From Hyphomicrobiales bacterium (GTDB lineage: Bacteria > Pseudomonadota > Alphaproteobacteria > Rhizobiales > Rhizobiaceae): DNA of 64,000 nucleotides. The translations under genes and the position numbers were made by a program. The stretch spans positions 85,110-149,109 of the forward strand of contig UCEY01000023.1 in NCBI GenBank assembly GCA_900471605.1, written 5' to 3'. Shown piece after piece: positions 34,216-42,814 of the stretch. Position 1 is the first letter of the stretch; each line of letters begins with the position of its first letter. The notes below the pieces were generated by a model, which had not been told where the DNA came from, made no database searches, and saw only the letters and a program-made list of their open reading frames with translations.

Positions 34216-35766
34216 TCAGGCCTGCAATTCCGCGACCTTCGGCCGGCCGGCATCCGCCTGCGCGTGTTCGGTCAGCAGATCGGCCTCGTCGACATAGGCG
34301 CTGCCCCCGACATGACCGATGACGATGCGCGAGGTCTTGCCATCGACCGAGGCCGTGAATTCCGTCACGACCGGCGCCTCGATGGCCCCACCGTTCTCGA
34401 AGAGTTCGGTCATCGGCCGGCCGGTCATTGTCGCGGCCCGTCCGACGCCGAGGAGTTCGAGAACCGTCGGCGCGATGTCGTAGATCGCCGTGCGCGAGGC
34501 GATCACCTGCCCGCCGCTTTTCAGCCCCGGCCCTTCGCCGATCAGGACGGCCGCAAGTTCGCTCCGGTGCAGACCGCCATGCGAGCCGCCACCGAGAGGA
34601 ATGCCGCTATAGCTTCCGGCATCGCAGATCGACGTGCCCGGCACGCCGAAGTCGTTGTCCGCCTCGTCGCCCTTGAGGTTGAGATAAAGATCCGGTGCGC
34701 GGGGATGGGCGGCGCCGGTCAGTTCCAGCGCCAGGGTGCCCGGAAGGATGCCTTCATGCGAACCCGGCTCGATCGCCCGGGTAAAGGTCGCGCCGTACCA
34801 GGGCTGGACGGCAAGCGCATCGAAAACACCCTGCAACAGGCCCTTGTCGAACTTCCTGAGCCAGAAGCCCGGTGCGCGGCCGCGACGGTAGAGCACGTCG
34901 ATGCCGTCGCCGGATCGCAGACCCGCCGAGATACCGGCCTCCTTCAGCGCATCGCCGACCGAGATGAATTCCACGATGGTCGAATGGCCGTGGTCGGAGG
35001 TGACGAAAATGACGATTTCGTCCTTTTCGGGCTGCTTGTCGCGCCATTCCAGCAGGTTGCCGATCGCCGCGTCGCAATCACGCATCGAGGCGAGCATGCC
35101 CTCGGCACCGAGGCCGTAGCGGTGCGAGGCGCTGTCGACTTCCGTCAGCCAGATGATCGCCGCGTCCGGCTTCCTCGCCGGCCAGACCGTATCGGTGAAG
35201 ACAGCGACCGCCTGCTTTTCCGCGCCGCGATCGAAACCGTTCGCAGGCACTCGGTGCTGTTCGGCGATATCCACGGCCAGTTCCGGCGGAAAGCCGATCG
35301 CCGGATGGCGGACATTGTAGCCGCTCTGCCCCCAGTCGGCGCCCCTCCAGTTGAGCGCCGTGAACGAACCCTGCCCGCTCGACGTCACGACGGCGAACGA
35401 CCTGCCGTTCTTGGCAAGCGTTTCCGAGAGATTGGTGGCCGTCACCATGCCGCCGATCAGCCGCTTGTCTCCGGCCCGCCAGTCATGGATCGTGTCCGTG
35501 CCGGTCAGCCGTCCCGATCCGTCGCGGGCATGAAACTCATTGCCGAGCACGCCCGTGCTCGCCGGCCGCGCACCGCTGGCAAGCGCCGTCAAGGCCCCGC
35601 GGGTCTCGCTCGGGAACACCGTGCGATGGTCCTTGCTCGATACGCCCCGCGCCTTCATCGCAGCGAGATTGGGCATGGTGACCTCGTTGATCATGTCGGG
35701 ACGCAGGCCATCGATGCCCACGACGATGACGTGGAGGGCGCTGGGGCGGATGTCAGCCATTGTCAT
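34216..35766 (-). CDS. Alkaline phosphatase-superfamily phosphodiesterase/nucleotide pyrophosphatase
   Basis: The 516-residue protein opens with VIVVGIDGLRPDMI (metal aspartate) and has HRTVFPSETRGALTALASGARP, where a Thr/Ser of the TVFPSETR stretch should be the nucleophile. Later metal ligands are in EVDSASHRYG, VTSDHGHS and GSHGGLH. This is the nucleotide pyrophosphatase/phosphodiesterase pattern. No signal peptide is seen, so it acts inside the cell. It is the last gene on the strand of the sugar ABC importer, 158 bp after the ATPase gene. It may cleave a phosphodiester-linked form of the imported solute; this is inference. Confidence 0.88.
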   Translation of the reverse strand: MTMADIRPSALHVIVVGIDGLRPDMINEVTMPNLAAMKARGVSSKDHRTVFPSETRGALTALASGARPASTGVLGNEFHARDGSGRLTGTDTIHDWRAGDKRLIGGMVTATNLSETLAKNGRSFAVVTSSGQGSFTALNWRGADWGQSGYNVRHPAIGFPPELAVDIAEQHRVPANGFDRGAEKQAVAVFTDTVWPARKPDAAIIWLTEVDSASHRYGLGAEGMLASMRDCDAAIGNLLEWRDKQPEKDEIVIFVTSDHGHSTIVEFISVGDALKEAGISAGLRSGDGIDVLYRRGRAPGFWLRKFDKGLLQGVFDALAVQPWYGATFTRAIEPGSHEGILPGTLALELTGAAHPRAPDLYLNLKGDEADNDFGVPGTSICDAGSYSGIPLGGGSHGGLHRSELAAVLIGEGPGLKSGGQVIASRTAIYDIAPTVLELLGVGRAATMTGRPMTELFENGGAIEAPVVTEFTASVDGKTSRIVIGHVGGSAYVDEADLLTEHAQADAGRPKVAELQA

Positions 35767-35924
35767 TGACCTTTTCTGCAGGTGCGGGAATCGGAAATCG
35801 TTCGCGTTGCCGGGTTCTAGGTCGCCGACATTTCAACAGCGTGACACCGCCTGAATTATCGCGCAACGAAGCCGCCACAAAGGATGCCGGAAAAGCATGG
35901 GAGGCCGCGGCGCGTCGAAGCCGC

Positions 35925-36995
35925 CTAGAGAGCGACCCCCGTTTCCCGGTCGAAGACATGCACCTGTTCGGCGGGGATATTGGCTTCGAACCGCGCGCCG
36001 TAGCGGGCGGGATATTCGCCATCGACGATCGCGACAACGGGGTTGCCGGCAAGGTCGAAGACGATATGCGTCTGCGCGCCGGTCGGTTCGACCAGCAGCG
36101 TCTGGCCGGCAAGCATGGTTCCGCCCGCGCCGGGGCTCAGGTGTTCCGGACGCAAGCCGACCTTGACCGACTGTCCACGCCTCACTTTGCGGTCCGGCGC
36201 GATGCGGATCGCGGTGCCGTCGCTCAGCCGTGCGGCCGCCTCGCCACCGTCGCCATCCACGGTACCGTCGAGAATGTTCATTGCCGGCGAACCGATGAAG
36301 GCGGCAACGAAAAGGTTGGCGGGCTTCCGGTAGAGTTCCATCGGCGTACCCTCCTGCTCTACCTTCCCGTGGTTGAGCACGACGATGCGGTCGGCGAGCG
36401 TCATCGCCTCGATCTGGTCGTGGGTGACGTAGATCGACGTGGTGCCGACCTTCTGGTGCAGCTGCTTGATCTCGGAGCGCATCTGCACGCGCAGCTTGGC
36501 GTCGAGGTTGGAAAGCGGCTCGTCGAACAGGAAGACGGCGGGGTTGCGGACGATCGCCCTGCCCATGGCGACGCGCTGGCGCTGACCGCCGGAAAGCTGC
36601 GCCGGCTTGCGGTCGAGAAGCGGCACCAGATCGAGCATGCGCGCAGCCTCGGCGACGCGTTCGGCAATTACCGGCTTCGGGGTTCCGGAAAGCCGCAGGT
36701 TGAAACCCATGTTTTCGGCGACCGTCATGTGCGGATAAAGCGCATAGGACTGGAACACCATGGCGATGTTGCGCTCGCGCGGCGTCAGCTCGTTGACCAC
36801 GGCATTGTCGATGATGACATCGCCGCCGGTGATTTCCTCGAGCCCCGCGATCATTCTGAGCAGGGTGGACTTGCCGCAGCCGGAAGGCCCGACCAGGGCG
36901 ATGAACTGCCCGTCCTCGATCGACAGCGAAATACCGTGGATGACGTCGAGTAGGCCATAGGCCTTGCGGACTTGTCTGAGTTCGACGGATGCCAT
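35925..36995 (-). CDS. Sugar ABC importer ATPase, UgpC/MalK family
   Basis: The 356-residue ATPase has Walker A GPSGCGKSTLL (about 39), the signature LSGGQRQRVAMGRAIVR, Walker B VFLFDEPLSNLD and the switch VTHDQIEAMTLADR. A C-terminal TOBE/OB region (from about 240) is of the kind that binds regulators in MalK. It is of the carbohydrate (CUT1) class. It follows the second permease gene by 22 bp. In the known Agrobacterium sulfoquinovose cluster an equivalent ATPase serves the sulfoquinovosyl glycerol importer. Here the assignment to that role rests on proximity to smoI and smoCBA. Confidence 0.94.
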   Translation of the reverse strand: MASVELRQVRKAYGLLDVIHGISLSIEDGQFIALVGPSGCGKSTLLRMIAGLEEITGGDVIIDNAVVNELTPRERNIAMVFQSYALYPHMTVAENMGFNLRLSGTPKPVIAERVAEAARMLDLVPLLDRKPAQLSGGQRQRVAMGRAIVRNPAVFLFDEPLSNLDAKLRVQMRSEIKQLHQKVGTTSIYVTHDQIEAMTLADRIVVLNHGKVEQEGTPMELYRKPANLFVAAFIGSPAMNILDGTVDGDGGEAAARLSDGTAIRIAPDRKVRRGQSVKVGLRPEHLSPGAGGTMLAGQTLLVEPTGAQTHIVFDLAGNPVVAIVDGEYPARYGARFEANIPAEQVHVFDRETGVAL

Positions 36996-37017
36996 GCGAG
37001 TTACTCCGGGTCGGGGC

Positions 37018-37902
37018 TCAGGACTTCACCGCACCGGCGGTCAGACCGGCGATGATGTGCTTCTGGGCCAGGAAGAAGGCGATGATGGTCGGCAGGATGG
37101 TGAGGGTGATGAAGGCCAGCACCAGCTGCCATTCGGTGCTGAACTCGCCCCGGTAGATCATGATGCCGAGCGGCCAGGGATAGCGGCTTTCCGAATTCAG
37201 CATGATCAGCGGCACGATATAGCTGTTCCAGCTGCCGACGAAGGAGATGATGCCGACGGTGGCAATGATCGGCCGCGACAGCGGCAGCGTTATATGCCAG
37301 AAGAAGCGCATGTAGCCGCAGCCGTCCACGAAAGCCGCGTCGAAGAGTTCGGACGGCAGATTGCGGAAATAGTTGCGGAACAGCATGATGCTCATGCCCA
37401 TGCCGAACGCGACCTGCGGCAGCACCACGCCCCAATATGTGTCGATCAGCCCCAGATCGCGGATGCGGATATAGAGCGGCAGGATGGCGGTCGCCGCCGG
37501 GAACATCAGCCCGATCAGGAAATAGTTGACCAGGTAATCGGTGCCGAAGAAGCGGATATGGGCGAAGCAGAAGGCAGCCATGGCGCCGAAGGTCAATGTC
37601 AGGAACACCGTCAGCAGGGCGATGATCAGCGAATTGCTCATCTGCAGCCAGTAGCGCTTGCTGACGATGATGTCCGTGTAGTTCGACCACTGCCATTCCG
37701 TCGGCAGGCCGAACGGATTGCCGCGCAGTTCGCCGAGCGTCTTGAAGCCGCCGAGCGCGGTGCTGATGAGCGGCACCACCACGATCGCGGCGACGATGAT
37801 CAGCGACACGTACATGTAGACCTGGGTGCCGGCGCGCAGGCGCCGGCCGGAGGTCGGCGCGCTGGCGGCATCGATGGGCTGTGCTGTCGAGATCTCAGTC
37901 AT
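37018..37902 (-). CDS. Sugar ABC importer permease (MalG-like, CUT1)
   Basis: The 294-residue permease has a first helix at about 27-50 (YMYVSLIIVAAIVVVPLISTAL) and the periplasmic opening typical of MalG-like partners. The EAA loop reads ELFDAAFVDGCGYMRFFWHITLPLSRP. It overlaps the upstream permease gene by 8 bp (37895-37902). It forms the channel with that protein. Confidence 0.94.
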   Translation of the reverse strand: MTEISTAQPIDAASAPTSGRRLRAGTQVYMYVSLIIVAAIVVVPLISTALGGFKTLGELRGNPFGLPTEWQWSNYTDIIVSKRYWLQMSNSLIIALLTVFLTLTFGAMAAFCFAHIRFFGTDYLVNYFLIGLMFPAATAILPLYIRIRDLGLIDTYWGVVLPQVAFGMGMSIMLFRNYFRNLPSELFDAAFVDGCGYMRFFWHITLPLSRPIIATVGIISFVGSWNSYIVPLIMLNSESRYPWPLGIMIYRGEFSTEWQLVLAFITLTILPTIIAFFLAQKHIIAGLTAGAVKS

Positions 37903-38836
37903 TGCGCATGAACACCCGCTTGTAGCTGAAGGCGAGCGTCACGCAGATTACGAACAGCACCACGCCGACGGCGCTGCCGAAACCGACCTGCATGCGGGTC
38001 ACCCCGAAATTGTAGAGGAACGTCACCATCGTCTGCGTCGAGTTCGACGGGCCGCCGCCGGTCAGCGGCATGATCATGTCGAAGAGCTGCAGCGAGCCGA
38101 CAACCGCAAAGAAGACCGAGAGCCGCACGGTGGAGCCGAGCAGCGGCAAGGTCACCAGCCGGAACTTCTGGAAACCGGTCGCGCCGTCGATATCGGCCGC
38201 TTCCAGCACGCTCTTGTCGATCGCCTGCAGGCCGGCGATGAAGAGCATCATGTGAAAGCCGAAATATTTCCAGACGACGACCCCGAGGATCGCGTACATC
38301 GCCAGGTTCCGGTCTGCCAGCCAGAATGGCGGTTCGACGCCGATGAAATGCGAAATGCCGGCGACGAGACCGAAATCCCCGTCATAGACGAAGCGCCAGA
38401 TCATGCCGGCCGCCACATCCGCGAGCACATAGGGCAGGAAGAAGATCAACCGGAAGAACAGCGCACCCTTGATCCGGCTGGAAATCATCGTCGCCAGCCA
38501 GAGCGCCAGCGGAACCTGCACGCAGAGCGAGGCAAGCACGATCAGTCCGTTGTTGATCAGCGCCTGGGTGAAGGCGCTGTTGCGGAAAATGAGCTGGTAG
38601 TTGCGCCAGCCGACCCATTGCGTCGGACTGCCATAGCCGTTCCAGTTGTAGAAGGAATACCAAGCCGCCTCGCCCATGGGCAGGATCACCAGCACCGTGA
38701 ACAGAAGAAGCGCCGGCGGCAGGAACAGGATCAGCACCGGCCACTTGCTGCTGGTCAGCGACCGTTTGCGGCGGCGCGAAATCGCAATTGTGTTACCGGA
38801 CGGCGCTGCATTGGCAGACATCAACATATCGCTCAT
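37895..38836 (-). CDS. Sugar ABC importer permease (MalF-like, CUT1)
   Basis: The 313-residue permease starts at ATG 38836; reads from 38926 would run into the hairpin that follows the binding-protein gene. The first helix is at about 33-55 (VLILFLPPALLLFTVLVILP) and the EAA loop is LEAADIDGATGFQKFRLVTLPLL. It is of the UgpA/MalF type. A 95-bp spacer with a strong hairpin separates it from the binding-protein gene upstream. Confidence 0.92.
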   Translation of the reverse strand: MSDMLMSANAAPSGNTIAISRRRKRSLTSSKWPVLILFLPPALLLFTVLVILPMGEAAWYSFYNWNGYGSPTQWVGWRNYQLIFRNSAFTQALINNGLIVLASLCVQVPLALWLATMISSRIKGALFFRLIFFLPYVLADVAAGMIWRFVYDGDFGLVAGISHFIGVEPPFWLADRNLAMYAILGVVVWKYFGFHMMLFIAGLQAIDKSVLEAADIDGATGFQKFRLVTLPLLGSTVRLSVFFAVVGSLQLFDMIMPLTGGGPSNSTQTMVTFLYNFGVTRMQVGFGSAVGVVLFVICVTLAFSYKRVFMRND

Positions 38837-38880
38837 CGATTTTTCGAGCCTTTCAGCCTGCGCAAAATCCGCGCCAGATG

Positions 38881-38923
38881 AAAAAGGAACCGGCGCTCCC
38901 GAAAGGGGCAACGGGAGCGCCGG
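38881..38923 (-). terminator. Intercistronic hairpin between sugar-binding protein and permease genes
   Basis: CCGGCGCTCCCG (38890-38901) and CGGGAGCGCCGG (38912-38923) form a perfect 12-bp stem with a 10-nt loop. On the minus strand the stem is followed by TTCCTTTTT (38881-38889). It starts 8 bp after the stop of the binding-protein gene. It should limit transcription into the permease genes or protect the upstream message. Confidence 0.75.
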
Positions 38924-38931
38924 CACAGCAC

Positions 38932-40227
38932 CTACTTGCGTTCGAGCGAGTAGGCGTCCTCGATCTGCTGCGCGGCTGCAGCCGGCTTCATGCCGGCGGA
39001 GACCACTTCGACGCTGACGTCGTTGACGATCGCGCCGACATTGGGACCGAGATCCTGGTCGAGGAAGTTCTGGTGCCAGGTTTCCTTGGCAAGTGCTTCG
39101 GCGACTTCCTTCAGCAGCGGCTTGGAGATCGCCTCGCTGGCCCCCTTGGCGACCGGCATGACCTGCGTGTCCCTGGCGAGTACCTTCTGCACGTCGAGGC
39201 TTGCCATGTAGCGGAGGAATTCTTCCGTTTCGGGCGGCGCGTTCTTGGTGACCGCCCAGCCGTTGAGCCCGCCGAAACTGTCGGTGATGACGCCTGCGCC
39301 CCCGCTGACGACGGGGAACGGGAAGCGGCCGATATTGTCGTCGGCAAGGCCCTTGCGGCTCGTCGAATTCGACGCCTGGGTCGCCGGCGTGTTCTCGAAG
39401 CTCAGGATGATCGCGGCACGGCCGTCGCCGAAGGCGGCAAGCGCATCGTTCCAGGTCGCACCCAGATAACCGTTCTGGAAGGGCTCGAGCTTGCCGAGTT
39501 CGGCCAGGCGCTCGCCCGCCTTGACGAAAGGCTTGCCGGCAAAGCCGTCATTCTTTCCGGCCTTCGCGTCGGCGAAGCCCTTTTGCCCGGCCTCGCGCAT
39601 CGACAGGTAGCTCCAATAGAAATGCAGCGGCCACTTGTCCCGCCCGCCGCCGGCGATCGGCGTGACGCCTGCCTGCTTCAGCGCTTTCACCGCGCCGAGG
39701 AAATCGTCCCAGGTGGCGATCTTCGAGGCATCGACACCTGCCTTCTTGAACAGTTCCTTGTTGTAATAGAAGGAAACGAGGCCGCTCTTGGAGGGCGAGG
39801 CCCAGACCTTGCCGTCGAAGGTCAGGCCCTCGACCGCGGAAGCGTTGACCGACTTGCGCCACTCCCCTCCGTTGGCGTCGAGCGCCGCATTGATCGGCCG
39901 CAGCGTCCCGGTTTCGGACTGTGCCTTCAGCACGCCGCCACCCCAGGTGTAGAAGATGCTCGGCGCATCGTTCGACTGCAGAAGCGTCGGAAGTTTTGCC
40001 TTGAACGCCTGGTTTTCCAGAAACTGCAGCTCGACCTTGACGCCGGGATGCTTGGCTTCGAAATCCTTGGCGATCTGGTTCCAGGCCGCGAGGTTGCCCG
40101 GCACCTGTTCGACATGCATCCAGCGAATGACGCTGTCGGCCGCAGCGACGCCGGCCGTAAAGAGCCCGCCGGCCAGAGCAAGGGCCGTCGCTGAAATCAA
40201 ACGCATCCTGTGGTATCTCTTGGACAT
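38932..40227 (-). CDS. Sugar ABC importer substrate-binding protein (candidate sulfoquinovosyl-glycoside binder)
   Basis: The start at ATG 40227 has GGGAGGAG and gives 431 residues with a Sec signal peptide (LISATALALAGGLFTAGVAAADS, cleavage after about 30). The mature protein is a CUT1 cluster B sugar-binding protein (WMHVEQVPGNLAAWNQIAKDFEAKHPGVKVELQF). It is the first gene of the importer operon, divergent from the ROK regulator. Its place between the phosphodiesterase and the sulfoquinovose genes makes it a candidate counterpart of Agrobacterium SmoF, which binds sulfoquinovosyl glycerol. I cannot confirm the sulfonate-binding residues from memory. Confidence 0.88.
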   Translation of the reverse strand: MSKRYHRMRLISATALALAGGLFTAGVAAADSVIRWMHVEQVPGNLAAWNQIAKDFEAKHPGVKVELQFLENQAFKAKLPTLLQSNDAPSIFYTWGGGVLKAQSETGTLRPINAALDANGGEWRKSVNASAVEGLTFDGKVWASPSKSGLVSFYYNKELFKKAGVDASKIATWDDFLGAVKALKQAGVTPIAGGGRDKWPLHFYWSYLSMREAGQKGFADAKAGKNDGFAGKPFVKAGERLAELGKLEPFQNGYLGATWNDALAAFGDGRAAIILSFENTPATQASNSTSRKGLADDNIGRFPFPVVSGGAGVITDSFGGLNGWAVTKNAPPETEEFLRYMASLDVQKVLARDTQVMPVAKGASEAISKPLLKEVAEALAKETWHQNFLDQDLGPNVGAIVNDVSVEVVSAGMKPAAAAQQIEDAYSLERK

Positions 40228-40262
40228 TGAAGGCGCTCCTCCCAAAGCTTTATTCCTGTATC

Positions 40263-40425
40263 CGAATTAAATAATCAGCAAGCCTGCCGCATCTGTCAAT
40301 AGCCTCCGGCCACATTGGCTGCTTCTGATGAAATTTGCGCCGTTTGCTGCTTTTATCTATTGCAAGCCGCCCAAAATCGGCTCTAGAACAAGGCGAATTT
40401 AATTTGCACCTCGAATTAAATCGCC
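40263..40425. promoter_or_regulatory. AT-rich repeated motif between SBP and ROK genes (candidate ROK operator)
   Basis: CGAATTAAAT occurs at 40263-40272 and again at 40412-40421, and GAATTTAATT is present in reverse sense at 40395-40404. GGCGAATTTAATT (40392-40404) and AATTAAATCGCC (40414-40425) form an inverted repeat broken by one extra base. AT-rich palindromes like this are what ROK repressors such as NagC and Mlc bind. The copies flank both promoters, one near each divergent gene. Confidence 0.55.
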
Positions 40426-40459
40426 ATCTGGTGCAAAAGCCGACGAGTGCGCAGAAGAG

Positions 40460-41659
40460 ATGAAGACCGCCGATCCAGAACTCATGCGTGCGATGAACCG
40501 CCTCAGCGTGCTGGATACGATCCGGCGGCGCGGCCCCATCTCCCGCATCGAAATTTCCGAGCGCACCGAACTTTCCACGACCACAGTTTCCGCGATTACC
40601 GGTTCGCTGCTCGATGACGGATTGATCCTCACGCGCCACGAGGGCGATATCCGCAACGAGGCGGTGCGCGGCCGGCCGCGGGTGATGCTGGAAGTCAATC
40701 CGGATGCCGCCCGCGTCGTCGGCGCCAAGATCGCCGCCAGCCGCATGGTCTTCGTCGTCACCAATTTCCGCGGCGACGTCCTCTCGCAGCTCACCCTGCC
40801 GATCCGGATCGACCGCCAGCCGATCGCCGTCATCGCCGACCTCGTCGAGGATGGCGTGCGCCGCTGCGTCGTCGACGCAGGCCTGTCGCTGGAGGATGTC
40901 GACACCGTCTGCCTGGGGCTTCCCGGCGTCATCGAACACCGCACCGGGCATATCCGTTCGAGCCCGATCTTCCGCGATATCAATATCGATTTTGCTGCCG
41001 AAATGTCGGCCCGCCTGTCCACCCCGACGATCGTCGAGAGCGATGCGCACGCCATCACGCTCGGCCACCACTGGTTCGGCAAGGCCCGTGACCTGCAGGA
41101 CATGGTGCTGATCTCGCTCGAACAGACGCTCGGCCTCGGCGTATTGCACGGCAACCGGCTTTTCCGGGGGGCCGGCGGCCTCAGCCACAATCTCGGCGAC
41201 CTCGTGCTCGGCACGGGACCCCAGGGCATCGTGCGGCTTTCCAGCCAGGCGGGCGAGAGCGCCATCCTCGGAGACCAGCAGACGGACGGACGGTTCGCCG
41301 AGGCGGTGCGGCTCGGCCGCGGCATGAGCCATGTGCAAGCGCTGATCCAGGCCGACGACGACCGCCTGATCGGCGCCGCCGTTCGCGCCGGCGAGGCCGT
41401 CGGGCTGACCATCGCCAATATCGTCACGCTGTTCGCGCCGCCGCGGGTCATCCTCGTCGGCTCCTCGCTGGCGCTGGGCGAACCGTTCCTCAACAGCCTG
41501 CGCGACGCCTATGCGCTCGCCATCCCCCCGTCGCTGAAAGGCGTCAGCGAACTCGTCTTCGACGATTCCGCCGACGACTTCTGGGCGCAGGGCGCCGCCG
41601 CCGTCGCGCTGTACGAACTCTACGAATCGCCCTGGAGCACCACCGGGCCGGCGCTCTGA
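40460..41659 (+). CDS. ROK-family transcriptional regulator without zinc motif
   Basis: The 399-residue protein has a winged helix at residues about 10-65 (RLSVLDTIRRRGPISRIEISERTELSTTTVSAIT) and an actin-like sugar-sensing ROK domain (from about 85). The usual zinc motif CxCGxxGC is missing; the region reads SHNLGDLVLGTGPQGIVR. So this member has lost the zinc site, or belongs to the group that never had it. It is divergent from the sugar ABC importer operon and heads a run with the dehydrogenase and ThuA genes. It probably senses the imported sugar or a product. Confidence 0.92.
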   Translation: MKTADPELMRAMNRLSVLDTIRRRGPISRIEISERTELSTTTVSAITGSLLDDGLILTRHEGDIRNEAVRGRPRVMLEVNPDAARVVGAKIAASRMVFVVTNFRGDVLSQLTLPIRIDRQPIAVIADLVEDGVRRCVVDAGLSLEDVDTVCLGLPGVIEHRTGHIRSSPIFRDINIDFAAEMSARLSTPTIVESDAHAITLGHHWFGKARDLQDMVLISLEQTLGLGVLHGNRLFRGAGGLSHNLGDLVLGTGPQGIVRLSSQAGESAILGDQQTDGRFAEAVRLGRGMSHVQALIQADDDRLIGAAVRAGEAVGLTIANIVTLFAPPRVILVGSSLALGEPFLNSLRDAYALAIPPSLKGVSELVFDDSADDFWAQGAAAVALYELYESPWSTTGPAL

Positions 41660-41692
41660 TGCGCAAACTTCAGCATTCTTCGGGAGGAAATC

Positions 41693-42796
41693 ATGGATAA
41701 AGTCGGTATCGGCATCATCGGATGCGGCAATATTTCGGGCGCCTACCTGAAGGCGATGACGAGCACCTTTCCGATCCTCGATATCCGCGGACTGGCGGAT
41801 CTCAACCGCGACCTCGCCGAGGCCAAGGCTTCCGAATTCAATCTCGAGGCCCGCACCGTCGACGAGCTGCTGGCAGACCCCAAGGTCGAGATCATCGTCA
41901 ACCTGACGATCCCCAAGGCCCATGTCGCCGTCGCCTTACAGGCGCTCGACGCCGGCAAGCACACCTATTCGGAAAAGCCGCTCGGGATTAATTTCGCGGA
42001 AGGGAAAAAACTGGCGGACACCGCCAAGGCCAAGGGCCTGCGCATCGGCGCCGCACCCGACACCTTCCTCGGCGGCGGCCACCAGAGCGCCCGCGAGCTG
42101 ATCGACCGGGGCGTCATCGGCCTGCCCGTCGGCGGCACGGCGACCTTCATGTGCCCGGGCCACGAGCGCTGGCACCCGAACCCGGCCTTCTATTACGAGG
42201 TCGGCGGCGGCCCGATGCTCGACATGGGCCCGTATTACATCACCGACCTGGTCAACCTGCTCGGCCCGGTCTCCCAAGTCGCGGGCTTTGCGACCACGCC
42301 GCGCCAGGAGCGCATCATCACCAGCGAGCCGCGCAACGGCGAACGGATTCCCGTGCATGTTCCGACCCATGTGGCGGGCGTCATGGCCTTTGCCAACGGC
42401 GCCGTCGTGCAGATCGGCATGAGTTTCGACGTCGCCGGCCACAAGCATGTGCCGCTCGAAGTCTATGGCACCGAAGGCACCCTGATCGTGCCCGACCCGA
42501 ACCGCTTCGAAGGACCTGTCGGCTATCTGAAGAAGGGCGGCCAGTTCGAGGACCAGCCCACCACCCAGCCTTATGCGGACGGCAACTACCGGTCGATCGG
42601 CATCGCCGATCTGGCTTATGCGATCCGTTCTGGCCGCCCCCACCGGGCAAACGGCGATCTGGCGCTGCATGTGCTGGAGGTCATGGAAGCCTTCCACACG
42701 GCTTCCGCCGAAGGGCGCACGATCAGGATCACCACGGCCACGGAGCGGCCCGCTCCGCTGTCTGAATCGCTCGTCGACGGCCGGCTGGCGAAATAA
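41693..42796 (+). CDS. Gfo/Idh/MocA-family sugar dehydrogenase
   Basis: The 367-residue protein starts GIGIIGCGNISGAYLKAM, the Rossmann motif. The family block SEKPLGINFAEGKKLADTAKAKG follows, with the lysine expected in the active site (EKP). The ELIDRGVIGLPVGGTATFM and GGGPMLDMGPYYITDLVNLLGP segments form the substrate domain, the latter with the family's catalytic-region residues. It should oxidise or reduce a sugar hydroxyl with NAD(P). It is 34 bp after the ROK gene and 19 bp before the ThuA gene. A 3-keto-sugar route is one possibility, since ThuA-like proteins accompany such enzymes in trehalose use. Confidence 0.93.
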   Translation: MDKVGIGIIGCGNISGAYLKAMTSTFPILDIRGLADLNRDLAEAKASEFNLEARTVDELLADPKVEIIVNLTIPKAHVAVALQALDAGKHTYSEKPLGINFAEGKKLADTAKAKGLRIGAAPDTFLGGGHQSARELIDRGVIGLPVGGTATFMCPGHERWHPNPAFYYEVGGGPMLDMGPYYITDLVNLLGPVSQVAGFATTPRQERIITSEPRNGERIPVHVPTHVAGVMAFANGAVVQIGMSFDVAGHKHVPLEVYGTEGTLIVPDPNRFEGPVGYLKKGGQFEDQPTTQPYADGNYRSIGIADLAYAIRSGRPHRANGDLALHVLEVMEAFHTASAEGRTIRITTATERPAPLSESLVDGRLAK

Positions 42797-42814
42797 TTCT
42801 GGAGGACGAATAAA

